From Alloalcanivorax mobilis (GTDB lineage: Bacteria > Pseudomonadota > Gammaproteobacteria > Pseudomonadales > Alcanivoracaceae), in assembly GCF_002864685.1 (NCBI RefSeq), contig NZ_NMQZ01000006.1, positions 1 through 64,000 on the forward strand: DNA of 64,000 nucleotides, read 5' to 3'. Both the position numbers and the translations under genes were made by a program. Below the pieces are notes generated by a model that made no database searches, was not told the origin of the DNA, and was given only the letters and a program-made list of their open reading frames with translations. Shown here piece by piece: positions 16,411 to 25,011 of the stretch (its first letter is position 1; every line of letters begins with the position of its first letter).

Positions 16411-16962
16411 ATGAACTATCGATTCGTAGTCACCGGCGGCCCAGGCGGCGGTAAAACAACTATTCTTACTGCTCTAGCGGAGCGTGGATACAGTTTTGCG
16501 CCAGAGTCTGCCCGGAGGATAATCAAGGAACGGTTGGCGGCGGGGTTGTCGCCTCGGCCGGAGCCCGTCTCCTTTGCCCATGAGATCCTGAGTACGGATA
16601 TCGAAAAGTATCGGGCCGTAGATACCAGTGTTCGCCCAACGTTCTTTGACCGAGGTATCTTAGACGCGCTGTATATGCTCAATGCGGAGAACGCACTAAA
16701 ACACGATGAAGCTGCTCGATACATTCGCAATTTCCCTTACAACAGAGTTGTTTTTCTTCTACCTCCGTGGGAAGAGATCTATGGCACCGATTCAGAGCGT
16801 GACCAGACATTTGAGCAGGCTGCTGAGGTTTTTGAAATTATGAAAAGGTGGTATCAGAAATGGGGGTATGAAACCTTGGAGGTGCCGCGTAGTAATGTTG
16901 AAGAGCGAGCCTCATTCATTCTGGAAGCTTTAGATAAGCAGCTAACAATCCGCTGCAGTTGA
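16411..16962 (+). CDS. AAA_28-type P-loop ATPase (cassette copy)
   Basis: A 183-residue soluble nucleotide-binding protein. Walker A GGPGGGKTT is at the N-terminus, followed by ESARRIIKERLAAGLSPRP, then FFDRGILDALYML with a Walker-B-like Asp and the FLLPPWEEIYGTDSERDQTF segment. These features match the AAA_28 family, whose members resemble nucleoside or nucleotide kinases, but the substrate is not known. The ATG at 16411 gives a start identical in shape to the paralogue at 25.6 kb; an upstream ATG at 16369 would add 14 residues with no similarity. It is the first cassette after the integrase fragment, is AT-richer than the paralogue, and its 3' end overlaps an attC-like site. Confidence 0.85.
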   Translation: MNYRFVVTGGPGGGKTTILTALAERGYSFAPESARRIIKERLAAGLSPRPEPVSFAHEILSTDIEKYRAVDTSVRPTFFDRGILDALYMLNAENALKHDEAARYIRNFPYNRVVFLLPPWEEIYGTDSERDQTFEQAAEVFEIMKRWYQKWGYETLEVPRSNVEERASFILEALDKQLTIRCS

Positions 16963-17042
16963 CCGCCCAAAGCGCTGCCGCGCTTCGGGTTCCGTTCGCG
17001 GCCTGCGGCCGCTCCGGCGGCAACTGAGCTTCGGCATTATAC
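16940..17042 (+). other. attC-like site after the first cassette
   Basis: Starts inside the ATPase 3' end with an R'-like AGCTAAC and ends with an R''-like ATTATAC before the next gene. In between, GCAGTTGACCGCC can pair with GGCGGCAACTG leaving one unpaired base, the asymmetry expected of integron attC hairpins. A GC-rich internal hairpin fills the loop. Both outer boxes have changes from consensus. Confidence 0.55.
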
Positions 17043-17094
17043 GACCTTTCAGTTTTACACATATTAATTGGCAGCATAGGTGATTGTAAACCTA

Positions 17095-20000
17095 ATGATA
17101 TTTTTTGAGCTTGAACCATCTGATATTTCTAATCTTAGTGATGCTGATCTAAGAGAAATGGTTGCTAGATTGTGTGAAGCGGAATTAATTAGCCAAGAGC
17201 TTCAGCCTTTTTGTGTTCTGTGGGGTGGTGCGCAAGAAGCTGCCGATGGTGGCCTTGATGTTCGAGTTGTTGATGCAGCCCCGTTATCAAATCCAGGCTT
17301 TGTAAGCCGTGATAATACTGGTTATCAAGTAAAGAAAAACAGTATGAGTAAAGCTGCCTGTAAAAAGGAAATGCTTGAAAAAGGAAAAGTAAAAGCTGTT
17401 ATAAGTGATTTGTTAGCTAAAAAAGGCGCTTATGTAATTGTAAGTGGCAGGGATGATTGCTCAGATAAAATGCTGTCTGAACGCATTCTTGGTATGAAGT
17501 CAGCCCTCGAAGATTTACCAAATAGTGATGCTCTTCTTCTCGATTTCTATGGAAGAGATCGACTATGCGCATGGCTGAGGCAGTTTCCTGGCGTTGCCTT
17601 ATGGGTTCGCTCTAGACTGGGGAAGCCTCTAGCTGGATGGGTTCCTTTTGGGAAGTGGACCGCTACCCCGGCAGATCAAGATGATGCGTTTTTATTAGAC
17701 GAGCATCCCTGCGTTATCGATGTAAATTCTCCCCAAACGACACCTGTAGCTATTTCTGATGGAATCAGGCTTGTACGTGAAAGATTACTTAAAGCAGGTT
17801 CAGTAGTTCGAATAACCGGTCTTTCTGGAGTTGGAAAAACACGCTTTGCTCAAGCACTTTTTGAAGATGGTGTATGCGAAAAACCGCTGCCGGAAGCAAA
17901 TGTAATTTATGCAGATCTTGGTGACGATCTATCCCCAACAGCATCTGAGCTTGTTTCATATTTAATAGCTAATGATTTTTCATGCTATGTGGTTCTGGAT
18001 AATTGCCCGCCAGATGTTCATAGGAGACTGCAAAAGCAAGTATCATCAAATCAAGCGAAATTAAGCCTTCTTACTATTGAATATGACATTTCGGATGATC
18101 GCCCAGAAGAAACGGAAGTAATACATATTGAGCCCTCAAGTGAGCAGACTGTTTCCAAGCTTATTCAAAAAAGATTCTCGTCTCTAGGGCGTGTGAACGC
18201 CGATAAAATTGCAGAGTTTTCTGGGGGGAATGCACGTGTTGCTATTGCATTGGCAAGTCGAGTAGATTCAGATGAGACGTTGGCAAAGTTTTCTGATGAA
18301 GAGTTGTTTCAGAGGCTATTTAATCAAAGAAAAGGGGCTGCTGAAAGTTTACTTGAAAGTGCAGAGGTATTATCGCTAGTTTATTCCTTTAACGTAAGCA
18401 CGAAAGATTTCAATAATGAATTATGCGCTCTTTCTAAAATTGGCGGGTTAGAGCGCAACAAGTTAAATCGTAACCATGCAGAGTTACTGCGGAGACAGCT
18501 CTCACAGCAGCGAGGAAATTGGAGAGCAGTTTTGCCGCATGCGTTAGCTAATCGTCTTGCACGAAGAGCACTTCAAAACATCAATCCTGACCAAATTAAT
18601 GCAGAGTTGTTAAGGGGTGATAATTTACGTCTATTCAAATCATGCGCTCACCGATTAGGGTATCTACATGATTTTGAACCAGCTCGTAAACTCGCGTATA
18701 CATGGATGAAGGTTGATGGGCCATTTCACAATATTGCAGTGTGTGATGCTGAGTTACTTACGGCTTTAAGCCATATCGCCCCTGTTTTTCCGGATGCAGT
18801 TTTAGCTGCTATCGACAATGCATCGGAAATCCAAGAATTTTGCTCGCGAAATAATCAGAATTTCTCCGTTATTGTTCGACTACTTAGAAAGATTGCATAT
18901 GATGATCAGTACTTTGATCGCGCAGCTGAACTAATCCTTCGCTTTGCTGAAACAGAAAAATCTGGAGAGAATAACAATAGTATCGCCAGCCAATTGTCGA
19001 GCCTTTTTTCATTGTACCTCTCAGGTACACAAGCTACGCCTATACGAAGGCATTCTTTTGTCAAAAGAATGTTGGGTTCCGGTGATACGAGACAACTAGA
19101 GATTGCACAGGATATTCTTCGGTCTGCTTTTGAGGCTTCTCACTGGACCTCATTTGGAGGTTTTGATTTTGGTGCTCGAAGCAGGGACTATGGATGGGAG
19201 CCGAAAACAAATAAAGAAAAATTGGATTGGTACGTAGGTTTTGCTGAATTATTAGTGCCACTTTTAAATTCTAAAAATGAGCTCAGAGTGAACTGGGCAA
19301 AGGAACTACTGGCAAACCATTTTGTAGGTTTATGGACCTATGCAGGTTGTTTTGACTTTCTTGAAGGTATTGTACGCAAATATGGTGCTGGTGGGCAGTG
19401 GCCAGATATGTGGAGGTCTATTAAACGGACAATCCATTACCATGGAAAGGAGCACACTCCAGAACTATTGAAAAAGATTGAGGAGCTAGAACGCTTAGCT
19501 GCACCGACTGATCCCTATTCTGAAATCGAAGCGTATGCACTGACTAACACATGGGACCAAATAGAGGTGAGAAGTGGAGATTTCACAGAAAATTCAGAAG
19601 AAATTCACCGTAAGATAGAAAAATTAGGGGAGTTAGCTGTATCTGAACCTGAGTATCTTGAAAAATTGGCACCAAAGCTTTGGAAGCAACATATCGATGC
19701 GCTTTGGTCATTCGGCAAGGGGTTAGCTAAAGGTTCATCCGATCAAAGAGCAACCTTTGATAATTTGGTTCAGTTGATGCAAAAGCAAGAATTGCAATTA
19801 GTTCAAACTATCCTCTTTCGCGGATTTATTGCTGGCGTTCATGCAGATAATCCTAGTTTGTCACGGATACTCCAAGAGTCTGTCTTGGTTGTACCTGAGC
19901 TAAAGCCGTATTTCGTTGATATTCTGTCTGCAACGCCGATAGCACCTTGGGGTACAAAAAGGCTCATAGAATTAGCGCTGGCTGGTGAACTGGAAGCTTG

Positions 20001-20919
20001 GCGGTTCCAACAGATAAGTTATGGTCGAACTCATGAACCTATATGTGATGATGATTTATCAAAACTACTTGGAGCAATTAATGATTTGGCTGATGGGATA
20101 TTTGCAACCATTGAAATATTGAGCATGCGATTCTTTACTGATAAGGATAGCAACTATAGTCCTAGCAATGAGATAAGATCAGTTGGAAGGCTCGCTATTT
20201 TGAAACTTCTTTCAATGCACAGGGATGAGATAAATAGGCGGCAGTCTCATGGAATGGACCGAGTTATTGAAGAGTGTTTATCAGAACCCGCTACGGAGAA
20301 TGAAATTCGCGATATTGTTAACTTGCTTTGCGGCGGCGTAGAGACATATCGCTTATATGGCTTCGAATTAGAAAATACCATAGCCTATCTGGTGAAAACC
20401 TATCCTGAATATGTATTGGATAGAGTATTCATCAATAGTGAGAACAGCGAACAACTTATGTATTTGCTTTTCAAAGATAGGGTCAATCGTAGTAGCTCTC
20501 CATTGAATTTAGCTCCAATTGAGCGCATGTTAGATTGGTGTAATGGAAATCAAAATAAGATCCAGAAAGTAGCAGGTGCTGTTTCAGCATATACGTCCTT
20601 AGACAAGAAATCACAGAATCTAGATAATCCAAAGGAAGTAGCTCTTAGTAAACATATCACATCACTTTTAGATGCCGCAGAGGACAAAGTCGCTATAGTT
20701 GAAACTATTTTCTCTAGGACCTTTCCTGGTGCGTGGTCAGGTTCACTTGCCGACATTCTTGAAGTTAGATCGAAGGCGTTCGCAGAGTTATTAAATCACG
20801 ACACGTCTGAGGTGCAAAAGATTGCAAATGATAAGCTTTCTCTTTTATATAAGTCGATTAGAGAGAATAGAGAACGCGAGTCGGACGAATACAACCAGCG
20901 AGAACAGCGATTTGAATAA
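17095..20919 (+). CDS. Large nuclease-STAND NTPase, candidate antiphage defence protein
   Basis: A 1274-residue protein in AT-rich DNA. The first ~180 residues look like a PD-(D/E)xK nuclease: WGGAQEAADGGLDVRVV with Asp51/Asp55, then GYQVKKNS with Gln78-Val-Lys80, the order seen in Mrr/Cap4-like endonucleases. A STAND-type NTPase follows with Walker A GLSGVGKT at 242-249 and a Walker-B-like VVLDN around Asp302. Roughly residues 420-1274 are helical with no catalytic motif visible, fitting a repeat-type sensor. Nuclease plus STAND plus helical sensor is the layout of Avs-type antiviral ATPases, in which a phage protein triggers assembly and DNA cleavage. I chose the ATG at 17095; a GTG at 17080 is possible. 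It is a single-gene cassette between two attC-like sites. Defence role is inferred from architecture and location. Confidence 0.72.
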   Translation: MIFFELEPSDISNLSDADLREMVARLCEAELISQELQPFCVLWGGAQEAADGGLDVRVVDAAPLSNPGFVSRDNTGYQVKKNSMSKAACKKEMLEKGKVKAVISDLLAKKGAYVIVSGRDDCSDKMLSERILGMKSALEDLPNSDALLLDFYGRDRLCAWLRQFPGVALWVRSRLGKPLAGWVPFGKWTATPADQDDAFLLDEHPCVIDVNSPQTTPVAISDGIRLVRERLLKAGSVVRITGLSGVGKTRFAQALFEDGVCEKPLPEANVIYADLGDDLSPTASELVSYLIANDFSCYVVLDNCPPDVHRRLQKQVSSNQAKLSLLTIEYDISDDRPEETEVIHIEPSSEQTVSKLIQKRFSSLGRVNADKIAEFSGGNARVAIALASRVDSDETLAKFSDEELFQRLFNQRKGAAESLLESAEVLSLVYSFNVSTKDFNNELCALSKIGGLERNKLNRNHAELLRRQLSQQRGNWRAVLPHALANRLARRALQNINPDQINAELLRGDNLRLFKSCAHRLGYLHDFEPARKLAYTWMKVDGPFHNIAVCDAELLTALSHIAPVFPDAVLAAIDNASEIQEFCSRNNQNFSVIVRLLRKIAYDDQYFDRAAELILRFAETEKSGENNNSIASQLSSLFSLYLSGTQATPIRRHSFVKRMLGSGDTRQLEIAQDILRSAFEASHWTSFGGFDFGARSRDYGWEPKTNKEKLDWYVGFAELLVPLLNSKNELRVNWAKELLANHFVGLWTYAGCFDFLEGIVRKYGAGGQWPDMWRSIKRTIHYHGKEHTPELLKKIEELERLAAPTDPYSEIEAYALTNTWDQIEVRSGDFTENSEEIHRKIEKLGELAVSEPEYLEKLAPKLWKQHIDALWSFGKGLAKGSSDQRATFDNLVQLMQKQELQLVQTILFRGFIAGVHADNPSLSRILQESVLVVPELKPYFVDILSATPIAPWGTKRLIELALAGELEAWRFQQISYGRTHEPICDDDLSKLLGAINDLADGIFATIEILSMRFFTDKDSNYSPSNEIRSVGRLAILKLLSMHRDEINRRQSHGMDRVIEECLSEPATENEIRDIVNLLCGGVETYRLYGFELENTIAYLVKTYPEYVLDRVFINSENSEQLMYLLFKDRVNRSSSPLNLAPIERMLDWCNGNQNKIQKVAGAVSAYTSLDKKSQNLDNPKEVALSKHITSLLDAAEDKVAIVETIFSRTFPGAWSGSLADILEVRSKAFAELLNHDTSEVQKIANDKLSLLYKSIRENRERESDEYNQREQRFE

Positions 20920-21015
20920 CCGGCCTGCTTGTCTTCCAGTTTCGTATAAAAAGGCGCTGCTATCGGACAAATTTTCCGCTGCGTTTCAAGTTTTCCGCAG
21001 AGCGCGGCGTTAGGC
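20914..21015 (+). other. attC-like site after the STAND gene
   Basis: Begins at the stop codon with GAATAAC and ends with a perfect R'' box GTTAGGC at 21009-21015, preceded by GCGGC that can pair with CCGGCC near the start. Length of 102 bp is normal for attC. The next gene begins 15 bp later, as in cassette arrays. Confidence 0.55.
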
Positions 21016-21030
21016 ATAAAAGCAGAAACG

Positions 21031-21532
21031 ATGAGAATCATTCAAATAGCAAAACGGTCAGCGTCTATTGCTTTCATTTTTCACTGTTTCCTCATTTTGG
21101 CTTTGGTGATACTTGGAGGGATATTCCATCGGGTTCCAACGGCGGTTTTTGGGTTTATTTACGCCGCTGCGCTTGTGGCAGCCTACACAATGCTATTCCA
21201 CCGAACATTTGGCAGGAACAATATTGGGGGGGGGGAAGCGGTTAGTTCTTCTTCACCTGCTTACATCCATTGCCCTCCTTGTCGTTGGTGTCGTCGCAGA
21301 GAAAACAATTCCGTTAATCGGGAGTGCCACAAGTTACGTCTCTTTAATGTTGTTTTATATTCTTACTTCGCCTGGTCTTCCTTTGTCAAAAATTCTGTCA
21401 TATCCAGGAGAACCGGAAATACTTTGGAAAAGTGCAGAATATGCTGTTCTTATTATGGCAACATCTACATGGCTGTATTTTGCGCTGCCACTAGGGCGTC
21501 TGTTTTCAATGCGCCATGAAAGTAATGCCTAA
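21031..21532 (+). pseudogene. Cassette membrane protein, frameshifted at a ten-G run
   Basis: Two overlapping frames together encode one plausible protein of about 166 residues with four hydrophobic helices: ILALVILGGIFHRV and FGFIYAAALVAAYTML in the first frame, LLTSIALLVVGVVAE and YAVLIMATSTWLYFALPLG in the second. They are joined at a run of ten G (21226-21235); removing one G restores a continuous frame ending at 21532. The break could be decay, a sequencing error, or phase variation by slippage. No family recognised. The ATG at 21031 follows an attC-like site by 15 bp, and the stop codon overlaps the R' box of the next one. Confidence 0.65.
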
Positions 21533-21759
21533 CAAAAACATCGACTTCGCGCCTACGGCGCCGAACGCTCGTACGTCGCGCCGGTTACAGCGGGTCAGGT
21601 CTTGCGTTTTGCCTGAATTGCTTCTCATGAAACCTTTTAGAGAAGTGCGTTTGCGGGGCAAAGGGCAGGGCCAGTCCCCCGATGCCTGCACTTGCGGCCT
21701 TCGGCCGCTGGGACGCCAACCCGCTGCGTGGCTTGTCGCCCATGTACTTTGCGTTAGCG
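21527..21759 (+). other. Possible long or composite attC site
   Basis: A perfect R' box GCCTAAC (21527-21533) overlaps the stop of the membrane cassette. The only matching 3' box I can find is GTTAGCG at 21753-21759, which would make a 233-bp site, longer than usual. The interior contains several GC hairpins, so it may be two fused or partly deleted sites. Confidence 0.35.
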
Positions 21760-21813
21760 GGCTTGGCGTGAACCACAGTTGACATATTGCCACGTGTGAA
21801 TTACAGTTATCAT

Positions 21814-22110
21814 ATGATAGAAGTCAGGACGACAGCTAGATTCACGCAGTGGTTTAGATCTCTCAAGGACCGACGGGCAAAGGCTCGGATTCAGGCCAGG
21901 ATTGATCGAGTCGAACTGGGACATTTCGGGGATGTGGCTCCCGTCGGGGAAGGCGTGAGTGAGTTGCGGATCTTCTATGGCCCGGGCTACCGAGTCTATT
22001 TTGTACAGAGAGACGCTGTTGTCGTGATACTTCTATCCGGTGGCGACAAAAGTTCTCAGAAAGCTGATATCGCCAAAGCCAAAGAAATTGCCAGGCAGTT
22101 GGAGGTGTAA
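21814..22110 (+). CDS. HigB/RelE-type toxin (addiction module killer family)
   Basis: A 98-residue toxin of the family encoded with HI1420-like antitoxins. MIEVRTTARFTQWFRSLKD at the start, KARIQARIDRVELGHFGDV in the middle, and the sequence ELRIFYGPGYRVYFVQRD followed by LLSGGDKSSQKADIAKA are diagnostic of the family. The ATG at 21814 matches the family start; an earlier ATG would add nine residues. The antitoxin gene begins five bases after its stop. It probably arrived as an integron cassette. Confidence 0.9.
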   Translation: MIEVRTTARFTQWFRSLKDRRAKARIQARIDRVELGHFGDVAPVGEGVSELRIFYGPGYRVYFVQRDAVVVILLSGGDKSSQKADIAKAKEIARQLEV

Positions 22111-22114
22111 GGCT

Positions 22115-22456
22115 ATGGGTATCAAAACTACGCGCTGGGATTCAGCAGAGCACCTTGAAACAGAAGAGGATATTCAACTGTATCTTGAGGCCTGCATCGA
22201 GGAAGCCGGTGACGATCCTGCATTCATTGTGCGTGCGTTGAGTGTTATCGCGCGCGCCAGGAACATGAGCCAACTCGCACGAGATACAGGACTCACCCGA
22301 GAAGGCTTGTACAAGGCTTTGTCGCCCGAAGGTAACCCTACGTTCAGCACAGTCGCAAAAGTCGCAAAGGCGCTCGGTTTACAGATCACTGTGCAAACTT
22401 CCCGGAAAACACTTTCTGACATTCAATTGCACGCGACCAGCGATGCTGACGCTTGA
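22115..22456 (+). CDS. HI1420-type DNA-binding antitoxin
   Basis: A 113-residue antitoxin with a helix-turn-helix of the HI1420 family (SQLARDTGLTREGLYKALSP followed by GNPTFSTVAKVAKALGLQI, about residues 55-95). It should bind the toxin encoded just upstream and repress the pair. The ATG at 22115 lies five bases after the toxin stop; longer starts run inside the toxin gene. The toxin-first order is typical. The 30 bp after its stop contain GCGTTACGC, a weak R''-like box, so a cassette boundary is possible here. Confidence 0.9.
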   Translation: MGIKTTRWDSAEHLETEEDIQLYLEACIEEAGDDPAFIVRALSVIARARNMSQLARDTGLTREGLYKALSPEGNPTFSTVAKVAKALGLQITVQTSRKTLSDIQLHATSDADA

Positions 22457-22486
22457 ATGCGGGCGTTACGCGTCTAAGGAGTATTG

Positions 22487-22918
22487 ATGCAGTACCGACC
22501 CATGGCCATTGGTGACTACGACGCCATCATTGAACTTTGGGCTCAATCCAAGGGTGTGCGGTTACGGGACGCGGACTCAAGAGCTGGCATCGAAAAGTAC
22601 CTCGCTAGAAACCCCGGATTGAGCTTTGTGGCTGAAAGCGCGGAATGTATCGTTGGAACCATTATGGCGGGACATGATGGCAAACGAGGCTATATCCAGC
22701 ACTTGTCAGTTTCTGACGCTCATCGAAGGCGCGGAATCGGCAGGGAGCTGGTGAAGCTATGTCTGGACGCCTTGAAGGCCGAGGGGATTCTTAAGTCGCA
22801 TTTAATGGTCCTTGTGGAAAACGAGACTGCGCGGTCGTTCTGGGCCAGCCTTGGCTGGGAGGATCGCACGGATATTAAGCTTTATTCGTATATTAATGGC
22901 AGTGGTCAAAACACATAA
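22487..22918 (+). CDS. GNAT-family N-acetyltransferase
   Basis: A 143-residue acetyltransferase. The acetyl-CoA-binding motif A is complete: IQHLSVSDAHRRRGIGRELV near residue 70-89 with the R/Q-x-x-G-x-G/A turn RRRGIG, and the late ARSFWASLGWEDRTDIKLYS is the typical motif B. It resembles small RimI-like enzymes often carried as integron cassettes, but the substrate is unknown. RBS AAGGAG precedes the ATG at 22487; a TTG directly before it is in frame. The stop codon lies in an R'-like ACATAAC box. Confidence 0.85.
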   Translation: MQYRPMAIGDYDAIIELWAQSKGVRLRDADSRAGIEKYLARNPGLSFVAESAECIVGTIMAGHDGKRGYIQHLSVSDAHRRRGIGRELVKLCLDALKAEGILKSHLMVLVENETARSFWASLGWEDRTDIKLYSYINGSGQNT

Positions 22919-22989
22919 CAGGGAAAATCAATGCGCGTTTGTCGGCACTGGACGCTCACCGCACTCGCGCTGGTATTGGCGGCTTTGAA

Positions 22990-23245
22990 TCAGTAATGAT
23001 ACCGCAGCTGCGCAAGGAGCAGTGCGTCACCCGTGACCTTGTAGACCATGCGGTGCTCGTCGTTAATCCGGCGGGACCAGTAACCGGCGAGATAGTGTTT
23101 GAAGGGTTCCGGTTTGCCAACACCTTCGAACGGTTCGCGTTTCGTCTCCTTGATCAGCTTGTTGATGCGGTTCAGGAGGTTCTTGCCGGTTTTCTGCCAG
23201 TACAGCTAATCTTCCCGGGCGTTTTTCGCAGAAGATAAGCCTCAT
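22990..23245 (-). pseudogene. yoeB: yoeB toxin gene, inactivated twice
   Basis: Read on the minus strand this is a YoeB mRNA interferase gene with two lesions. An extra A in the run after codon 7 shifts the frame, and a TAG replaces the conserved tyrosine codon of the EDYLYWQ motif a few codons later. Beyond both, the rest is intact and strongly YoeB-like: INKLIKETKREPFEGVGKPE, then SRRINDEHRMVYKV and the closing LAQLRYHY. The start overlaps the antitoxin stop (ATGA), as in yefM-yoeB operons. The toxin can no longer be made, while the antitoxin frame stays open. Confidence 0.9.
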
Positions 23246-23493
23246 TCACGAAGTTCCTTTTCCTGGCCGCCGCTTTGCTCCAGCTCGGCAACGGACTCCA
23301 GAAGACGGCGGGCATTCTTTGGTGCGCGCAGGAGGTAGGCGGTCTCTTGCAGTGCCTCATAGTCGTCAAGGGAGATCATGACCACGGATTGCGACTTGCT
23401 CCGTGTGATAATCACAGGAGAATGGTCGTCACAGACCTGCTCCATGGTTTTTGCCAGATTGGTTCCGGTGGCTGTGTAGGTGATGGCATCCAT
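23242..23493 (-). CDS. yefM: YefM/Phd-family antitoxin
   Basis: An 83-residue antitoxin of the Phd/YefM family: MDAITYTATGTNLAKTMEQV, the VIITRSKSQSVVMISLDDYEALQETAYLLRAP core and the acidic C-terminal toxin-binding tail. The ATG at 23493 is the family start. A TGTACA core, the known YefM operator hexamer, lies 11-16 bases upstream (23504-23509), so autoregulation is likely. Its toxin partner immediately downstream is a pseudogene; an intact YefM/YoeB pair lies at 27.3 kb. Confidence 0.9.
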   Translation of the reverse strand: MDAITYTATGTNLAKTMEQVCDDHSPVIITRSKSQSVVMISLDDYEALQETAYLLRAPKNARRLLESVAELEQSGGQEKELRE

Positions 23494-23653
23494 CGGAGTA
23501 TCCTGTACAAAATGTTGATCATTTATAGGATGTCGTACCACAAGAGGGTTGGCAATCGGCGGCACAACAACCCTTCCGCCGCTTAGCGGCTAAAAACCGG
23601 CGCGTAAGCTGCCCGCTACACGGCATAGTCTTGTGCCTACCTGGAATCTCCAC

Positions 23654-24097
23654 ATGAGCGACGACAAGACCTTAAGCACCGAAAGAACATTGCCGCACCC
23701 GCCAGAGGCGATATACGGCGCGTTCTCCTCACCTGATTTGCTTGCCTTATGGTGGGGGCCGGAGGGCTTTACGAACACTTTCGAGACCTTTGAGTTCAGG
23801 CCAGGCGGGCGCTGGAAATTTATGATGCATGGGCCTGACGGGAGCGACTACCTCAATGAAAGCCGGTTTGAAGAGCTGGTTCCCGGTGCAAAAGTGGTGA
23901 TCCGGCACGATTGCTTGCCGCACTTTACGCTGACCATTGAGCTGATCCCCGCCGGGGAGGGCACGCATCTGACCTGGAATCAGGTATTTGACGACGCGGA
24001 GACCGCTCGGGCGGTGAAGGCGAGGGCGGGGTCCGCGAACGAGCAGAACCTGGATCGGCTCACGCGTGTGCTGGACGGTGCCGCCGGGGCTGCCTGA
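23654..24097 (+). CDS. SRPBCC (AHSA1/START-like) domain protein
   Basis: A 147-residue ligand-binding protein of the SRPBCC fold. The start STERTLPHPPEAIYGAFSSP, the WWGPEGFTNTFETFEFRPGG turn and WKFMMHGPDG are typical of the AHSA1-like group, and the C-terminal helix is the usual cavity lid. Such proteins bind small hydrophobic ligands; no ligand can be predicted. The ATG at 23654 is chosen because family proteins begin with the charged SDDKT segment. It returns to the GC-rich composition of the host, just outside the cassette region. Confidence 0.85.
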   Translation: MSDDKTLSTERTLPHPPEAIYGAFSSPDLLALWWGPEGFTNTFETFEFRPGGRWKFMMHGPDGSDYLNESRFEELVPGAKVVIRHDCLPHFTLTIELIPAGEGTHLTWNQVFDDAETARAVKARAGSANEQNLDRLTRVLDGAAGAA

Positions 24098-24165
24098 CAA
24101 GGTCGGGTGAAGCTCATTCGACGATGACCGAAATTGACAAGTTTGATTGGCTGGAGGAAAGCTTG

Positions 24166-24867
24166 ATGAAGAGTCTGGGTTTTATCGGCAAGGTTACGTT
24201 GTTGATTGTTGTTGCGCTTTATTCGTTGCCGTCGTTCGCGGCTGACAAGCGGATCGGCATTCTGGTTTACGACAAGGTGTTGAGCAGTGACGTGACGGCG
24301 CCCGCCGAGGTGTTTGGTGTGGCCACGAGAAAGTCGTGGTTCTCGGAGTACGAAGTGTTGCTGATTGGTGTGGACCGGGACAAATCCGTTGTTACCACCG
24401 AGGAGGGCATACGACTGACGGTGGACAAAACCATTTATGACGCCCCCAAACTGGATGCGCTGATTGTGACCAGTTCGTATGTGATGGACACGCTTTTTGA
24501 CAACAAGGATCTAACGAAATTTCTGAAGGCGCAGGCGAGTAAAGTGTCTTGGTTGGCAAGCAATTGCTCCGGCGCCTTTTTGTACGCTCATGCGGGGCTG
24601 TTGGATGGCTATACCGCGACGACGTGGGCGGGTGGTGAGAAGCAGTTGCAGCGCGAGTTCCCGAACATCAATGTGGTCGAGGACCGCAATGTGGTGGTTG
24701 ACCGCAACAGAGTCTCCAGCAATGGCGGGATTCCTTCTTATCAAGGGGCGCTGGTCTTGCTGGCTCTGATGAGCAGTGAACGAAAGGCGAAAGCGGTATT
24801 TGAGACTATCCAGCTTAATCGCCTGATTTCGTGGACGGATGTAACCCGATATTTGCCTGAAAAATAA
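24166..24867 (+). CDS. DJ-1/PfpI-family protein with signal peptide
   Basis: A 233-residue protein of the DJ-1/PfpI (class I amidotransferase-like) superfamily, with a signal peptide (KSLGFIGKVTLLIVVALYS to PSFAA). The nucleophile elbow ASNCSGAFLYAHAGLLDG contains the conserved cysteine, and GKRIGILVYDKV-like and AEVFGVA segments match AraC-type regulators' N-terminal domains, to which these periplasmic proteins are related. A strong GGAGGAAA RBS precedes the ATG at 24166. Function unknown; periplasmic location is inferred from the signal peptide. Confidence 0.82.
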   Translation: MKSLGFIGKVTLLIVVALYSLPSFAADKRIGILVYDKVLSSDVTAPAEVFGVATRKSWFSEYEVLLIGVDRDKSVVTTEEGIRLTVDKTIYDAPKLDALIVTSSYVMDTLFDNKDLTKFLKAQASKVSWLASNCSGAFLYAHAGLLDGYTATTWAGGEKQLQREFPNINVVEDRNVVVDRNRVSSNGGIPSYQGALVLLALMSSERKAKAVFETIQLNRLISWTDVTRYLPEK

Positions 24868-25011
24868 TGGTGGCTCGCAAAAGATTGGTTTGCGGGCGGC
24901 GCCATTCGGCCTCGGATGCTGCGTCTTGCCAAGGCAAGATCTAACCGCCACTGTGCGATACAGTCATCACAGGATCAATACAGGACGTCATCGACTTTTC
25001 AAGGAGGTTCC

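Noticed and set aside
22913-22980. attC site after the GNAT gene
   Set aside because: ACATAAC at the stop codon and a CAAT/ATTG plus GCGCG/CGCGC pairing look attC-like, but no R'' box closes the structure. It is too weak to list as a feature.
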